Positions 37,833-47,722 of a stretch of DNA of 64,000 nucleotides are shown piece by piece. The notes beneath the pieces are model-generated. The model was not told where the DNA came from. It did no database searches and saw only the letters and a program-made list of their open reading frames with translations. Each line of letters starts with the position of its first letter. Position 1 is the stretch's first letter. The DNA lies in assembly GCA_027490815.1 (NCBI GenBank), contig JAIXXJ010000036.1:1-64000 (forward strand), given 5' to 3'. Source of the DNA: Streptomycetaceae bacterium (GTDB taxonomy: Bacteria; Actinomycetota; Actinomycetes; Nanopelagicales; Nanopelagicaceae). The position numbers and the translations under genes were made by a program.

Positions 37833-39410
37833 CTAGCCTTTTGAGAGCGAATCTAAAATTGACTTTAGATTGTCTGCGTTTGATTCACGGCTTGGTACAT
37901 CACAAACGACAATTGAAACTCCATTAATTGGTGCTTTTACCTGACTAATTAACTCCTTTAGCGAGCCAATTTGAACTGCATTAACTCCCATTGATTGTGC
38001 AATTGAAGCTGGATTTAATCCATGAGGAGTACCAAAGACAGTTTCAAATCCTGTTGATCCTCGTTGAGGTAGAGTTGAAAAAATTCCACCCCCATCGTTG
38101 TTTATAACAATGAATCGGCAGTTGATATTTTCATTATTAATTAACCCTGTTAAATCATGTAAGAACGAGAGATCGCCAAGAACTGCAATAGTGGATTTGT
38201 GATTAGAGGCTATTCCAAGTGCTGTGGAAATATTTCCATCTATTCCAGCCAACCCTCGATTGGCATATGTTGTAATACCAGTTCGTGGAGTTGCAAATGC
38301 TTCAAAGTCTCTTATCGGCCTGGAAGATGAAACAAATAAAGCAGTGCCATCTGCAATCTCTGCGGCAATCGTTCTTGCAATGACTGCTTCATTCCAGCCT
38401 TCTAAGGACTCAATTAATTTATGAGCTCTTTCTGCAATTTTGTTCCACTTTGCCATCCACTCTTCGGAGTGAATTACTCCCTGAAGTTCTGGCAGTTGAG
38501 TAAACAATCTATCTGCGGCTCTTTCACTATCTACAGTTGCTATACGTTGATCCACGACATAAGTAATTGGGCTTAAATTAATGAAAGCATTTATTGAACG
38601 TGACAAAGTCGTGCGCCCAATTACCAAAACAGATTGAGGGATTAATGTGCTTCTAATCTCTTGTGTGGCTAAAAAGATTGATGCATGTGGAACTGCATCT
38701 GGAAATGACAATGGATCTTCGGCTATAACAGGCCAACCAATTGCTTTAGTAAACTTTGAAATCTCTTCAACGTTTAAGCCACCTCGGTCGTGGCCAATTA
38801 CAACAACTCCACGTGCTCCAACTAATCGAAGAGTTCCAGCTTTCTTGCCATTTTTTTCAGGACGTGGATTGAGTTTTATCTCTTTTAACCACTCTGAATC
38901 AGAATCAGGCAATAGAGGTTCATCGAATTGAAGATTTAAATGAACAGGTCCAGAACGCAAGCTATCAAGAGGTAACTCCATTGGGAAAACAGGTCCATCA
39001 ACATCGGCAAAGTAGCGAACAGATTTGCCAAAGATTCTGGCTTGCTCAGTAGTTTGGTTTGCACCAGTCTTGCGCAACATGGCAGGTCGATCGGCAGTTA
39101 AAACAAGAAGAGGCAAGTTGGAGTGATGGGCTTCTAGAACTGCTGGGTGATAATTTGCCACCGCAGTTCCACTTGTACAAACAATCGGTACCGCCCGGCC
39201 CGAAGATTTAATTAAACCTAGAGCAAAGTAAGCTGCAGTTCGTTCGTCAATTCGAACATGGATTGTAATTAATTTTTCTTGCGCTGCTGCAAAAAATGCC
39301 AGAGATAAAGGTGCATTGCGAGAACCGGGTGAAATAACTACATCGGTTACTCCAGATTCAATGATTTGGCGAACAACTACTCGTGCCAACGAAGTGGAGT
39401 TGTTGATCAT
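37833..39410 (-). CDS. menD: SEPHCHC synthase (thiamine-diphosphate enzyme)
   Basis: A 525-residue enzyme that joins 2-oxoglutarate-derived succinic semialdehyde to isochorismate. The start is the ATG at 39410 (MINNSTSLARVVVRQII), overlapping the menC stop as ATGA. Motifs are VISPGSRNAPLSLAFF, RIDERTAAYFALGL with the ThDP Glu, CTSGTAVANYHPAV, and the C-terminal cofactor site VLGDLSFLHDLTG with INNDGGGIFS. It follows menB and menC on the minus strand. Confidence 0.95.
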   Translation of the reverse strand: MINNSTSLARVVVRQIIESGVTDVVISPGSRNAPLSLAFFAAAQEKLITIHVRIDERTAAYFALGLIKSSGRAVPIVCTSGTAVANYHPAVLEAHHSNLPLLVLTADRPAMLRKTGANQTTEQARIFGKSVRYFADVDGPVFPMELPLDSLRSGPVHLNLQFDEPLLPDSDSEWLKEIKLNPRPEKNGKKAGTLRLVGARGVVVIGHDRGGLNVEEISKFTKAIGWPVIAEDPLSFPDAVPHASIFLATQEIRSTLIPQSVLVIGRTTLSRSINAFINLSPITYVVDQRIATVDSERAADRLFTQLPELQGVIHSEEWMAKWNKIAERAHKLIESLEGWNEAVIARTIAAEIADGTALFVSSSRPIRDFEAFATPRTGITTYANRGLAGIDGNISTALGIASNHKSTIAVLGDLSFLHDLTGLINNENINCRFIVINNDGGGIFSTLPQRGSTGFETVFGTPHGLNPASIAQSMGVNAVQIGSLKELISQVKAPINGVSIVVCDVPSRESNADNLKSILDSLSKG

Positions 39411-40333
39411 AAATGCTCTGCCGTTCTCATAATGCGATTCTTCCACCATTCAAAGCGCTCTGCCGACACCTCTAAGCCAGCAAACTCTGGAGTGGGTGAA
39501 GATATTGCCATTTGACCATCTTTAATTGGCAAGTGTGCAACATCTTGAGAAAGTAGAGATCCGGTTGCAAGTCCACATCCATATTCAAGTTTTTCGATTG
39601 AACCAGCTAAAACTAAGCCATAATCGATTCCAATGGCAGATTCCAAAGCGCTGGAAACAACCACCGGCAGTTTATGGTGATTGACTAAGGCATGGGTTCG
39701 TTTGATTCCGCCAAGTGGTTGCACTTTCAACATGAGAATATCTACTGCGCCATTCAAGTCCAGTGCAAAAGGATCAACAGCTTTTCTTAAGATTTCATCA
39801 CCAACGACTTTTATTTCTGTGCGTTTTTTTAACTCTCGTAACTCTTCAACAGTTGCGCAGGGTTGCTCAATGTATTCAATTTCTCCTACGGATTGAAGAA
39901 AAGATGTTGCTTCATCAACGCTCCATGCCCCATTTACATCGACTCTGATTGCACTATCTGGGCGAAGAGATCGAACTTGTTTAATACGGGCCAAATCCAA
40001 CTCTAAATTTTCGCCCACTTTTATCTTAAAACTACTCACACCAGGAAATAGATCCACAATCTTTGTGATTTCTGCAGCGCCATTTATTGCTGGGATAGTT
40101 CCATTTACTCTCACATTATTTCGAAATAAATGTGGTTTTGGTTGTGTTGCTGCTTCAATTGCGCAGGCAAGCCATGGGGCACACTCTGCATCTTGATACT
40201 CTAAAAATGGAGAAAACTCTGCCCAACCATATTCACCTTCAAATAATGCAACTTCACGTAGTTTGATTCCACGAAAATTTGTTTTTGTAGGAAGTGCTAC
40301 AACACGCAAAGTATCTAAAAGTGTTTGATCCAT
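39407..40333 (-). CDS. menC: o-Succinylbenzoate synthase
   Basis: A 308-residue enolase-superfamily dehydratase. SSFKIKVGEN holds the catalytic KxK pair, RVDVNGAW the first metal Asp, EYIEQPC the metal Glu, VVGDEIL the metal Asp, and ILMLKVQPLGGI the second catalytic Lys. Length is typical of the actinobacterial type. Lies three bases after menB and overlaps menD. Confidence 0.94.
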   Translation of the reverse strand: MDQTLLDTLRVVALPTKTNFRGIKLREVALFEGEYGWAEFSPFLEYQDAECAPWLACAIEAATQPKPHLFRNNVRVNGTIPAINGAAEITKIVDLFPGVSSFKIKVGENLELDLARIKQVRSLRPDSAIRVDVNGAWSVDEATSFLQSVGEIEYIEQPCATVEELRELKKRTEIKVVGDEILRKAVDPFALDLNGAVDILMLKVQPLGGIKRTHALVNHHKLPVVVSSALESAIGIDYGLVLAGSIEKLEYGCGLATGSLLSQDVAHLPIKDGQMAISSPTPEFAGLEVSAERFEWWKNRIMRTAEHL

Positions 40334-40336
40334 GGA

Positions 40337-41215
40337 TTAAGGACGCTTGGGGAATTTCCCGAAATCTGGTGCTCGCTTTTCTTTGTATGCATCTCGACCT
40401 TCTTGACCCTCTTCGCTCAAATAGAAAAGAAGAGTTGCATCACCTGCGAGTTGTTGAATCCCAGCAAGTCCATCATCTGCTGCATTCATACTTGCTTTAA
40501 TCAATCGAAGTGCAAGCGGAGAATTCTTCAACATCTCGCGACACCAAGAAACTGTTTCATTCTCAAGCTCTGCAAGTGGAACAACAGTATTTACAAGGCC
40601 CATCGATAAAGCTTCTTGTGCATCATATTGTCGTGTCATGAACCAAATTTCACGGGCTTTCTTTTGGCCAATATTTGCTGCGAGCAATCCTGAACCATAA
40701 CCGCCATCAAATGAACCCACCATTGGGCCAGTCTGTCCAAACTTGGCATTGTCTGCTGCAATCGTTAGATCGCAGACAACATGTAATACGTGTCCTCCAC
40801 CAATAGCCCAGCCAGCAACCATTGCAACTACTGGTTTAGGTGTGCGACGAATCTGAACTTGTAAATCCAAAACATTAAGTCGACCTAAACCCTGTTGACC
40901 AACACTGTCGGAACCAACATAGCCGTCATCTCCACGAACACTAATGTCGCCGCCAGAACAAAAAGCTTCAGTACCTTCACCAGTAAAAATAATCACACCA
41001 ACTGATGCGTTATCTCTTGCTAAATCAAATGCACTCTTCAACTCAATTATTGTTTCAGGGCGAAAAGCATTTCTTACATGAGGGCGATTAATTGTTATCT
41101 TTGCAATGCCATCACCGATTTGATATTTAATGTCAGTAAAGGCTTCTCCACCAGGAGCAGTTTTCCATGAAGGAATTGTGCGGTCACCAAAATCACGCTT
41201 GATCGGTCGGCTCAT
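40337..41215 (-). CDS. menB: 1,4-Dihydroxy-2-naphthoyl-CoA synthase
   Basis: A 292-residue crotonase-fold enzyme that closes the naphthoquinone ring. The oxyanion-hole and substrate segments are [11 protein letters not shown] and [20 protein letters not shown], with [15 protein letters not shown] and the Tyr/Asp-rich end [10 protein letters not shown] characteristic of MenB. An AGGGGAATC ribosome site precedes the ATG and TAGGCT lies farther upstream as a likely -10. Diverges from menE. Confidence 0.96.
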   Translation of the reverse strand: MSRPIKRDFGDRTIPSWKTAPGGEAFTDIKYQIGDGIAKITINRPHVRNAFRPETIIELKSAFDLARDNASVGVIIFTGEGTEAFCSGGDISVRGDDGYVGSDSVGQQGLGRLNVLDLQVQIRRTPKPVVAMVAGWAIGGGHVLHVVCDLTIAADNAKFGQTGPMVGSFDGGYGSGLLAANIGQKKAREIWFMTRQYDAQEALSMGLVNTVVPLAELENETVSWCREMLKNSPLALRLIKASMNAADDGLAGIQQLAGDATLLFYLSEEGQEGRDAYKEKRAPDFGKFPKRP

Positions 41216-41257
41216 GATTCCCCTATCTTTGGCTACTGGCGATAGCCTACGGTGGCA

Positions 41258-42325
41258 ATGGATAACTCGTCACAACGAAAGATTCTCCGGGTCAGCCCTG
41301 AATGGGAAACTCCCAAATTAGCGGGAGAAATCACATCAGCTCTCGCCGGTAATGGACCCATTCTAGGTTTCGGTGAGATCACAAGTGGTTTTGCCCCAGT
41401 CGAGGTTGCAGTCGTAATAGGAACTTCTGGCACGACCGGAAATGCAAAAGAAGTTGCACTCACAGCTCATGCGATCACTTCTTCGGCAAAAGCTTCTAAT
41501 GAATTTCTTGGGGCAAAACCTGGCGACACTTGGAGTTTGTTGCTACCACTGACCCATATTGCAGCTGTCAATGTCATTGCGCGTGCATTAGAACTTGGGT
41601 CCACGCCAATAGATCTTCGAAATGTTAAAGGTGATTACCCAGATTCAAGCTTCACCGCAATTGTTCCAACTCAATTATTTCGTGCACTAAATGGTGATAC
41701 AAAGTTGTTGAAGCATTTACAGAATGTAAAGGCGGTTTTAATTGGTGGGGCTGCTCTATCACCAGGATTACGCAAACAAGCAGAGACGGCAGGAATAAAA
41801 ATAGTCACAACATATGGGATGACTGAAACATGTGGTGGATGTGTCTACGATGGCCAAGCACTTACAGGTGTTGAATTTGATGTTAAGAATGGAAAAGTTC
41901 TTTTAAAGGGAAATGTATTAGCAACTAATTACTTAAATGCACCATGGAATCTAGATAATGGATGGTTTGAAACATCAGATCTAGGTGAAGTGATCGACGG
42001 AAAACTTGTAGTCCTTGGTCGTTCAGATGATGTAATTGTCTCAGGCGGTGAAAATATTTCTTTAAGCGCAGTAGAAAACTCTCTTGCCATTGCATTTCCA
42101 CAATTACAATCTGCTGCTTTTTCTTATAACGATCCTCAATGGGGTCAGAGTTTGCAATTAGCAGTTGTCGGTGAGATCACCGATGAAGCTATTTCACTTC
42201 ATCTTGAAAAAGATCTCGGGCCTGCCGCAAAACCAAAAGGTATCCATCGCATGTCTTCGCTACCATTGCGAGGTATTGGAAAAATTGATCGTGAAGCTTT
42301 AGCCAAGGAGATTAATCGTGAATAA
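41258..42325 (+). CDS. menE: o-Succinylbenzoate-CoA ligase
   Basis: A 355-residue acyl-adenylate-forming enzyme that activates o-succinylbenzoate. The ATP loop is [54 protein letters not shown] and VSGGENIS follow, with the terminal lysine in GKIDREAL. It is short for the superfamily (about 450-500) because the N-terminal domain is reduced, as in other actinobacterial MenE. ATG at 41258 is used; a GTG six bases earlier is possible. menA overlaps its 3' end. Confidence 0.92.
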   Translation: MDNSSQRKILRVSPEWETPKLAGEITSALAGNGPILGFGEITSGFAPVEVAVVIGTSGTTGNAKEVALTAHAITSSAKASNEFLGAKPGDTWSLLLPLTHIAAVNVIARALELGSTPIDLRNVKGDYPDSSFTAIVPTQLFRALNGDTKLLKHLQNVKAVLIGGAALSPGLRKQAETAGIKIVTTYGMTETCGGCVYDGQALTGVEFDVKNGKVLLKGNVLATNYLNAPWNLDNGWFETSDLGEVIDGKLVVLGRSDDVIVSGGENISLSAVENSLAIAFPQLQSAAFSYNDPQWGQSLQLAVVGEITDEAISLHLEKDLGPAAKPKGIHRMSSLPLRGIGKIDREALAKEINRE

Positions 42326-43166
42326 ATGGATTCTTGGAGCACGCGTTCGTACATTACCTGCTGCAATTGCTCCGGTTATTGTTGCATCTGCGCTAGCAGG
42401 TAGTGAATTCAATTGGTCTCGTGCAACTCTGGCATTGATGGTGGGAGTTTGGCTACAAATTGGCGTTAATTTTGCAAATGATTACAGCGATGGTGTCAAA
42501 GGAACAGATGATGATCGAGTTGGACCAATTCGTTTAGTTGCATCAGGTCTGGCTTCTGCAAGTTCGGTCAAGAGAGCGGCTTTCATTTCTTTCTTTATTG
42601 CAAGCCTTGCAGGCCTCTGGCTTTCTTTGCTCACATCTCTTGTATTGATTCCAATTGGAGTAGTGGCAATTGCTGCAGCTTGGGGTTATACCGGTGGAAA
42701 AAATCCATATGGCTATAGAGGTCTTGGTGAAGTTTCAGTATTCATTTTTTTTGGATTAGTGGCAACAATAGGTAGTTTTTATGTTCAAACCGAGAGCATA
42801 ACTTTAATGAGCTTTATTGTTGCAATCCCAATGGGTGCGATTTCATGTGCAATTTTGACAGTCAATAACATTAGGGATTTAACTAAAGATCAAGTTGCTG
42901 GAAAGCGCACAGTTGCAGTACGAATAGGAGATGAAAAAGCTCGAAGAACTTATGTCTCACTCTTAATTCTTGCCCATACTGCAGCCATAGCAACGTTTAT
43001 TCCAGCAACTCTCCTCACCTTATTAGCAGCCCCTTTAACTTTTTCAGTTTCAAAAGCAGTTTTAAGCAAAGCCTCAGGGGCTTCTTTGGTCCCAGTACTG
43101 GGTAAAACTGGAAAACTCCAACTTTTGTTTGCAGCACTTTTTGCTACAGCTCTAGCGATACAATAA
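42318..43166 (+). CDS. menA: 1,4-Dihydroxy-2-naphthoate polyprenyltransferase
   Basis: A 282-residue UbiA-superfamily membrane enzyme that attaches the polyprenyl tail. The two Asp-rich motifs are NFANDYSDGVKGTDDDR and NNIRDLTKDQVAGKRT; about eight membrane helices. GARVRTLPAAIAPVIV at the N-terminus is typical. The GTG start overlaps menE by eight bases (GTGAATAA). Confidence 0.94.
   Translation: MNKWILGARVRTLPAAIAPVIVASALAGSEFNWSRATLALMVGVWLQIGVNFANDYSDGVKGTDDDRVGPIRLVASGLASASSVKRAAFISFFIASLAGLWLSLLTSLVLIPIGVVAIAAAWGYTGGKNPYGYRGLGEVSVFIFFGLVATIGSFYVQTESITLMSFIVAIPMGAISCAILTVNNIRDLTKDQVAGKRTVAVRIGDEKARRTYVSLLILAHTAAIATFIPATLLTLLAAPLTFSVSKAVLSKASGASLVPVLGKTGKLQLLFAALFATALAIQ
43159..43164 (+). 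promoter_or_regulatory. Predicted leaderless -10 box of the PLDc_N gene
   Basis: TACAAT lies 6 bases before the ATG at 43171 and overlaps the end of menA; no ribosome site is present. Confidence 0.45.
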
Positions 43167-43170
43167 ATCC

Positions 43171-43434
43171 ATGCTTAGAGTTCTTTCCTTGGTTTTAGTC
43201 TTTGGTGTAACAATCTATGCGCTGCTTGATTGTGCGCGAGCAGATGAGACTCAGATAAAGAATCTTCCTAAGTGGGGATGGCTTCTTTTGATTATTCTTC
43301 TTGGACCACAGGCTGTTGCAATTGGACCAATTGCATATTTAGTTGCTGGGAGAAATAAACCGAAAAGAAATAAAAATCCTAAGCGGCGTATTTTGCCACC
43401 CGATGATGATCCGGATTTTCTAGGAAAACTTTAG
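43171..43434 (+). CDS. PLDc_N-domain small membrane protein
   Basis: An 87-residue protein with two predicted membrane helices (about residues 3-19 and 36-58) and a basic then acidic tail (KPKRNKNPKRR, PPDDDPDFLG). The pattern YALLDCARAD, then WGWLLLIILLGPQAVAIGPIAYLV, matches the small PLDc_N proteins that occur near menaquinone and cytochrome genes in actinobacteria. They lack phospholipase active sites. Function unknown. Converges on ccsB with a 4-base overlap. Confidence 0.78.
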   Translation: MLRVLSLVLVFGVTIYALLDCARADETQIKNLPKWGWLLLIILLGPQAVAIGPIAYLVAGRNKPKRNKNPKRRILPPDDDPDFLGKL

Positions 43435-44321
43435 AGTCCTGAGTACGTGTGCTTTCCAGTACCCCAAATGTTTATATAGACATAGTTAAACAAGAATGTT
43501 GATCCAGCAAACAAGCAAAGCCATGCAGCTCGGCGACCGCGCCAACCAATTGTTACACGGGCATGTAAGTACGCTGCATATGCAACCCAAGTAATAAAGG
43601 CCCACGTTTCTTTTGGATCCCAACCCCAATATCTTCCCCAAGCACTCTCTGCCCATATCGCGCCAGAAACAACTGAGAAAGTCCATAATGGAAAAACAAA
43701 TGCAACTAAGCGATAAGAAAGTTGATCGAGTACTTCTAACGACGGTAGACGTTTAGCCCACTCATTTCTTTCACCCTTTGACTCGATTCGATCTAGTACA
43801 AGATATGCCGTTGCAATTACATTTGAAAGTAAGAAAACTCCCCCTGAAATAATTGCTGTTGATACATGAATTATTAGCCACTCAGACTTTAATGCTGGAA
43901 CCAATGGAGCACTTGGAACGTAAAGCACTGTAATTGCAGTACCTAAGGTCAATAAGACCGATACCGAAACTAGAAGTCCAAGCCATCGAAGATCATATTT
44001 ACGAAGTGCCGCAAGATAGGCACCCGAGAATGCAAGGGCACCAGTAATTGAGAACTCATACATATTTCCCCATGGAGCTCTGCTTGCAGATATTCCACGA
44101 GCAACTACTCCAACAAGGAGTAACAAAAATCCAAGAATCATCAACGCAGTTGCAATTCGAGCTGCGCGACCATTTCGCGTGTAATCCAATGAAGACTTTC
44201 CAGCCGCTGGCACTTTGACAGCCCAGGCTGTCTCTATTGCATGGACTATGAAGGAGAGAGCAAAAACCGCTGTTGCTGAATAGATTGAATAGTTCGAGAT
44301 AACTGCCCAACTACGTGACAT
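43431..44321 (-). CDS. ccsB: Cytochrome c biogenesis protein CcsB
   Basis: A 296-residue polytopic protein of the system II haem lyase. The WWD haem-handling region is WAESAWGRYWGWDPKETWAF, preceded and followed by conserved His in membrane loops (WLIIHVSTAIISGG, YLHARVTIGWRG). With ResB it moves haem out and attaches it to CXXCH apocytochromes. It lies next to resB without a gap. Confidence 0.95.
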   Translation of the reverse strand: MSRSWAVISNYSIYSATAVFALSFIVHAIETAWAVKVPAAGKSSLDYTRNGRAARIATALMILGFLLLLVGVVARGISASRAPWGNMYEFSITGALAFSGAYLAALRKYDLRWLGLLVSVSVLLTLGTAITVLYVPSAPLVPALKSEWLIIHVSTAIISGGVFLLSNVIATAYLVLDRIESKGERNEWAKRLPSLEVLDQLSYRLVAFVFPLWTFSVVSGAIWAESAWGRYWGWDPKETWAFITWVAYAAYLHARVTIGWRGRRAAWLCLFAGSTFLFNYVYINIWGTGKHTYSGL

Positions 44322-45791
44322 CTACTTGTCTCCCTTTAGTCTTTGAATAAATTCTGTTATCTCTTCATCAAGTCCCGGTGCTGCATTTTTTGCTAATCCT
44401 GCGACTTCCACTTTCTCACCTACGCGAATCCAAATTCGTCGTCTGCGAGTAAACAGAGAAGCTAATAATCCTATGATGGCAACAATAGCGCCCAATAAAG
44501 CAAACTTCTTTCCGGGATCTGTGACAAAGCTAATGTTGACCCACTGAACATAACCTTCAAATGTAATTACACCGCCAGGATAAACAAAAGATTCACCTGG
44601 CTTAAGAGCTTTGAGTCCAACTTGTTGCATCTTTGAAGTATCGATTCTGTACACAGATTGAGGGGTACCTGAATCCAATCCAAGATCACCCACCCAAGCT
44701 GCCAAAAGTAAACGGGGATTTAGTGCTTCTGGGTAAACGCTAATCCCACCATTTGCGCCATCTCTCTCATAGGTCGGAAGAAATGATCCAACGAAACCAA
44801 CGGCAGGCTCTGCATCTGGAGCTTTAATTGCGCCAATAGAGCGCAGTTGTGAATCCTGGGGCAGAAATGGAACAGGACCTTGAAAAGCCACATTCAACTG
44901 TGAGTCCACAACAGTTACAACAGGTGAGTATCCATTTGCCTGAAGGTAGATTCGTGTATCCCCGATTGTTAAAGGTGAATTAACTTTCATGGTTTTTTTC
45001 TCAAGAATTCCCTTTTCACCTTGAAGTAGTGAAACATCAAGCGTGTAATCCTCTGGCGCCCCAGTTAATACATTGTATTTTGCAACAAAGTTATCTGCAG
45101 TGAACATAAAATCTTGAAGATTTGAGTCACGATAAAGTTTTCCGTATGTCAGTGAGTCATAACTTGTCACGTTGTTAACGAAGCGCTCACCGACATTCAA
45201 AATTGCTTCTCCGCGCATTCCAAACAGAGAACTAAAGCTGATTCCAACTAACACTAGAATAAGTGCAAGGTGGAAAAATAGATTTCCTGTTTCCCGAGCA
45301 AAACCTTTCTCTGCAGAAATAGAATCTTCGGTTTCTAAAACCCTGAATCTATTTTTCTTAAACCATGCGCGGGCTGTTTCCAATTCGCTGCCATTTGAGC
45401 TCCATTGTTGGAAATGCTCCATCCGTGAGAGATTTTTTGGTGTAGCTGGAGGAAGAGCTCGCGCATTCTTTAAATGCTCAATTGTCCTTGGTAAAACACA
45501 ACCTATAAGTGAGATAAACAAGAGAATATAGACAGCGCTAAACCAAGGTGAACCATATACATCAAATAGCCAGAATCGATCCAACCACTCTGCTTGCTCA
45601 GGAGAGTTTTTAAAGTAATCTGAAACCTGCATTGGATTTTGAGTTCGTTGCGGAAATAAGGATCCAGGAATTGCAGCTACACCTAAAAGTAACAATAAAA
45701 TTAGGGCAGTTCGCATGCTCGTTAATTGGCGCCATAGGTATCTTGCAAGGCTTGTGCCATCTAGTTCAGGTATTTGTATTTGATTACTCAT
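44322..45791 (-). CDS. resB: Cytochrome c biogenesis protein ResB
   Basis: A 489-residue ResB/Ccs1 protein: three early membrane helices (RTALILLLLLGVAAIPGSLFP; FSAVYILLFISLIGCVLPR; FFHLALILVLVGISFSSLFG), a large outer domain and a final helix (FALLGAIVAIIGLLASLF). It pairs with CcsB. The start overlaps the ccdA stop by one base. Confidence 0.95.
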   Translation of the reverse strand: MSNQIQIPELDGTSLARYLWRQLTSMRTALILLLLLGVAAIPGSLFPQRTQNPMQVSDYFKNSPEQAEWLDRFWLFDVYGSPWFSAVYILLFISLIGCVLPRTIEHLKNARALPPATPKNLSRMEHFQQWSSNGSELETARAWFKKNRFRVLETEDSISAEKGFARETGNLFFHLALILVLVGISFSSLFGMRGEAILNVGERFVNNVTSYDSLTYGKLYRDSNLQDFMFTADNFVAKYNVLTGAPEDYTLDVSLLQGEKGILEKKTMKVNSPLTIGDTRIYLQANGYSPVVTVVDSQLNVAFQGPVPFLPQDSQLRSIGAIKAPDAEPAVGFVGSFLPTYERDGANGGISVYPEALNPRLLLAAWVGDLGLDSGTPQSVYRIDTSKMQQVGLKALKPGESFVYPGGVITFEGYVQWVNISFVTDPGKKFALLGAIVAIIGLLASLFTRRRRIWIRVGEKVEVAGLAKNAAPGLDEEITEFIQRLKGDK

Positions 45792-46516
45792 TAGATCACC
45801 GGAATAAAGTCAGAGATAAGCCCACGCATTGAGTTCATTAAATCTCCCCAAAAACCAAGCACCTGCAACAAGCCAATCAAAATCAAAAATGCACCGCCAA
45901 TTTTTGAGATTACATCTCCTCGGCGATAGATAATTGAACGGAGTTTGGCAGATTTGTCTAGAAATAATCCTGAAGCGATAAATGGCAATCCCAAACCTAG
46001 GCAGTATGCAAATGAAAGTACAGCGCCACGAAGTGCACTAGATTCTTGAAAGGCCAAAGTTTGTACGGCAGCTAGTCCAGGGCCAATGCATGGAGTCCAA
46101 CCAATTCCAAAGAGAACTCCCAACAACGGTGCTCCTAATAGACCACCTGTTGTTCGCATCTTTGGGCGAATTGTTGGTGAAAATGGAAACTTTCCATAAA
46201 AGACAAAACCCAAGAATATTGTCATGATTCCCAAAATTCTAGAAATTATCTCTTCATTTGCAACTAACTGATTGCCTAGTTCGCCAAACAAAGCACCAAA
46301 AGATACAAAAACAGCGCTAAATCCAAAAACAAATAGTAACGATCCTAAAAACACCTTTCCCCGGTTTACAGAAAATCCTGCAGCAAAGGACAAGTAGCCT
46401 GGAACAAGAGGCAAAACACACGGTGATAAAAACGAAACTACACCTACGACAAAAGCAAATGGAATGGCGGCAATAAGTGCTCCGCTAAAGAGTTGCTCAA
46501 CTAAAAACTCTTTCAT
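45791..46516 (-). CDS. ccdA: CcdA-type thiol-disulfide transporter
   Basis: A 241-residue six-helix membrane protein that passes electrons from cytoplasmic thioredoxin to outer-face thiol proteins. The redox Cys lie in VSFLSPCVLPLVPGYLSF and GIGWTPCIGPGLAAV. It overlaps resA by four bases; ResA is the expected partner that keeps apocytochrome Cys reduced. Confidence 0.95.
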   Translation of the reverse strand: MKEFLVEQLFSGALIAAIPFAFVVGVVSFLSPCVLPLVPGYLSFAAGFSVNRGKVFLGSLLFVFGFSAVFVSFGALFGELGNQLVANEEIISRILGIMTIFLGFVFYGKFPFSPTIRPKMRTTGGLLGAPLLGVLFGIGWTPCIGPGLAAVQTLAFQESSALRGAVLSFAYCLGLGLPFIASGLFLDKSAKLRSIIYRRGDVISKIGGAFLILIGLLQVLGFWGDLMNSMRGLISDFIPVI

Positions 46517-47049
46517 TCTTGGCTAACTCTTTCAATCAGTTGAGACAAAGAAGCCACGGTCACAACACCTGAGATTCGTGCAGCCACGCGCCCTTGTTCA
46601 TCAAGGATTACAGTTGTTGGGATTGCATTTGCAGATAACGAGCCTCTGAAGCCAGATAAAATTGAATCATCAATCACGGTTGGATAAGGAATCTTAAATC
46701 GACGTTCAAAAGCTTCGGCATTTGCTGGATTATCTCTTGTTAGTATCCCAATAAATTCAACCTCCGAGTATTTTTTTGCCAATGCAACAAGTGTTGGAGC
46801 TTCGGCCCGACATGGCGAACACCACGAGGCCCAGACATTTACAACTGCAACTTTGTCTTTTGTATATGTGTAATTTTTCCCTGACAATGTCATTCCTGAA
46901 ATTGTTGGAGATATCTTTCTGTCAGTTGATTTGATAAAAGTAATTGCACCGTCGCCAGAGACAAAACTTTCCTCAGAAACTGAAGTTCCGCCACCACCAC
47001 ATCCCGTCAATGTAATGACAAGAATTAGAGCAATGGTGAATCTTTTCAT
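46513..47049 (-). CDS. resA: ResA/TlpA-like thioredoxin lipoprotein
   Basis: A 178-residue extracytoplasmic thiol-disulfide protein. The signal ends with lipobox LTGC (residue 17), followed by a Gly run. The thioredoxin fold has the active site WASWCSPCRAEAPTLVAL and the cis-Pro in ANAIPTTVIL. It probably reduces apocytochrome c thiols with electrons from CcdA. The start overlaps the upstream phosphoglycerate-mutase-like stop (TAATG). Confidence 0.93.
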   Translation of the reverse strand: MKRFTIALILVITLTGCGGGGTSVSEESFVSGDGAITFIKSTDRKISPTISGMTLSGKNYTYTKDKVAVVNVWASWCSPCRAEAPTLVALAKKYSEVEFIGILTRDNPANAEAFERRFKIPYPTVIDDSILSGFRGSLSANAIPTTVILDEQGRVAARISGVVTVASLSQLIERVSQE

Positions 47050-47672
47050 TAGTTTTTTTCTGGTAAAAGATGTCTGGCAGGTTCAGAGTAAGTGAGTCCT
47101 GAAATGAAGCCCTCGTCATCAAAGTGAATACTCGTCACAGAAGCCAATGTGCATTCGCGTTTGCGTGGATCATGCAAAAGTCTGCGGTTTTCAATAGCAC
47201 TTCGTAAAATCCAAATTGGTAATTGATGAGAAACACAAATTGCATCTTTACCGTTTGCAGCATCACGCGCTGCAAAAACTGCTGCCAACATACGATTGAT
47301 TTGTTGATCGTATGGCTCACCCCAAGACGGTTTCCATGGATTCCAAAGATGTCTCCATGAGGCAGGGTGTCGTAGCACTCCGTCACCAACGCCAAATGGT
47401 TTACCTTCAAATATATTTGCAGCTTCGATTAATCTTTCATCCGTCGTAATTTTAATATTGTGCGCTTTTGCAATTGGTGCTGCTGTTTCTTGTGCTCGTT
47501 GCAAAGGTGAGACATGCAATGCACCTAAATCAAGATTCTTAGACCACTGTCCAATTGTGGAAGCCATCTCTTGTCCACGCTCAGATAATCTCCAACCTGG
47601 TTGCCGCCCATAAAGAATTTTTTCAGGATTATGGACTTCACCATGTCTAAGAACGTGCACCGTTGAACTCAT
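47049..47672 (-). CDS. Histidine phosphatase (phosphoglycerate mutase family)
   Basis: A 207-residue protein with the phosphohistidine motif VLRHGEV near the N-terminus, second Arg region SPLQRAQETA, Glu in RLIEAANIFEG, and the second catalytic His in CVSHQLPIW. Substrate cannot be assigned; this position before resA is common in actinobacteria. TATGCT lies 6 bases before the ATG, so it is probably leaderless and starts the cytochrome c operon. Confidence 0.88.
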   Translation of the reverse strand: MSSTVHVLRHGEVHNPEKILYGRQPGWRLSERGQEMASTIGQWSKNLDLGALHVSPLQRAQETAAPIAKAHNIKITTDERLIEAANIFEGKPFGVGDGVLRHPASWRHLWNPWKPSWGEPYDQQINRMLAAVFAARDAANGKDAICVSHQLPIWILRSAIENRRLLHDPRKRECTLASVTSIHFDDEGFISGLTYSEPARHLLPEKN

Positions 47673-47678
47673 GGGTTA

Positions 47679-47684
47679 AGCATA
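47679..47684 (-). promoter_or_regulatory. Predicted leaderless -10 box of the cytochrome c biogenesis operon
   Basis: Minus-strand TATGCT lies 6 bases before the ATG at 47672 and 26 bases from the divergent box of the HAD gene. Confidence 0.45.
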
Positions 47685-47710
47685 AAGCGTCCATAAACTC
47701 CATGATTCGC

Positions 47711-47716
47711 TAGGGT
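47711..47716 (+). promoter_or_regulatory. Predicted leaderless -10 box of the HAD gene
   Basis: TAGGGT lies 6 bases before the ATG at 47723; no ribosome site. Confidence 0.45.
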
Positions 47717-47722
47717 AGTGAC

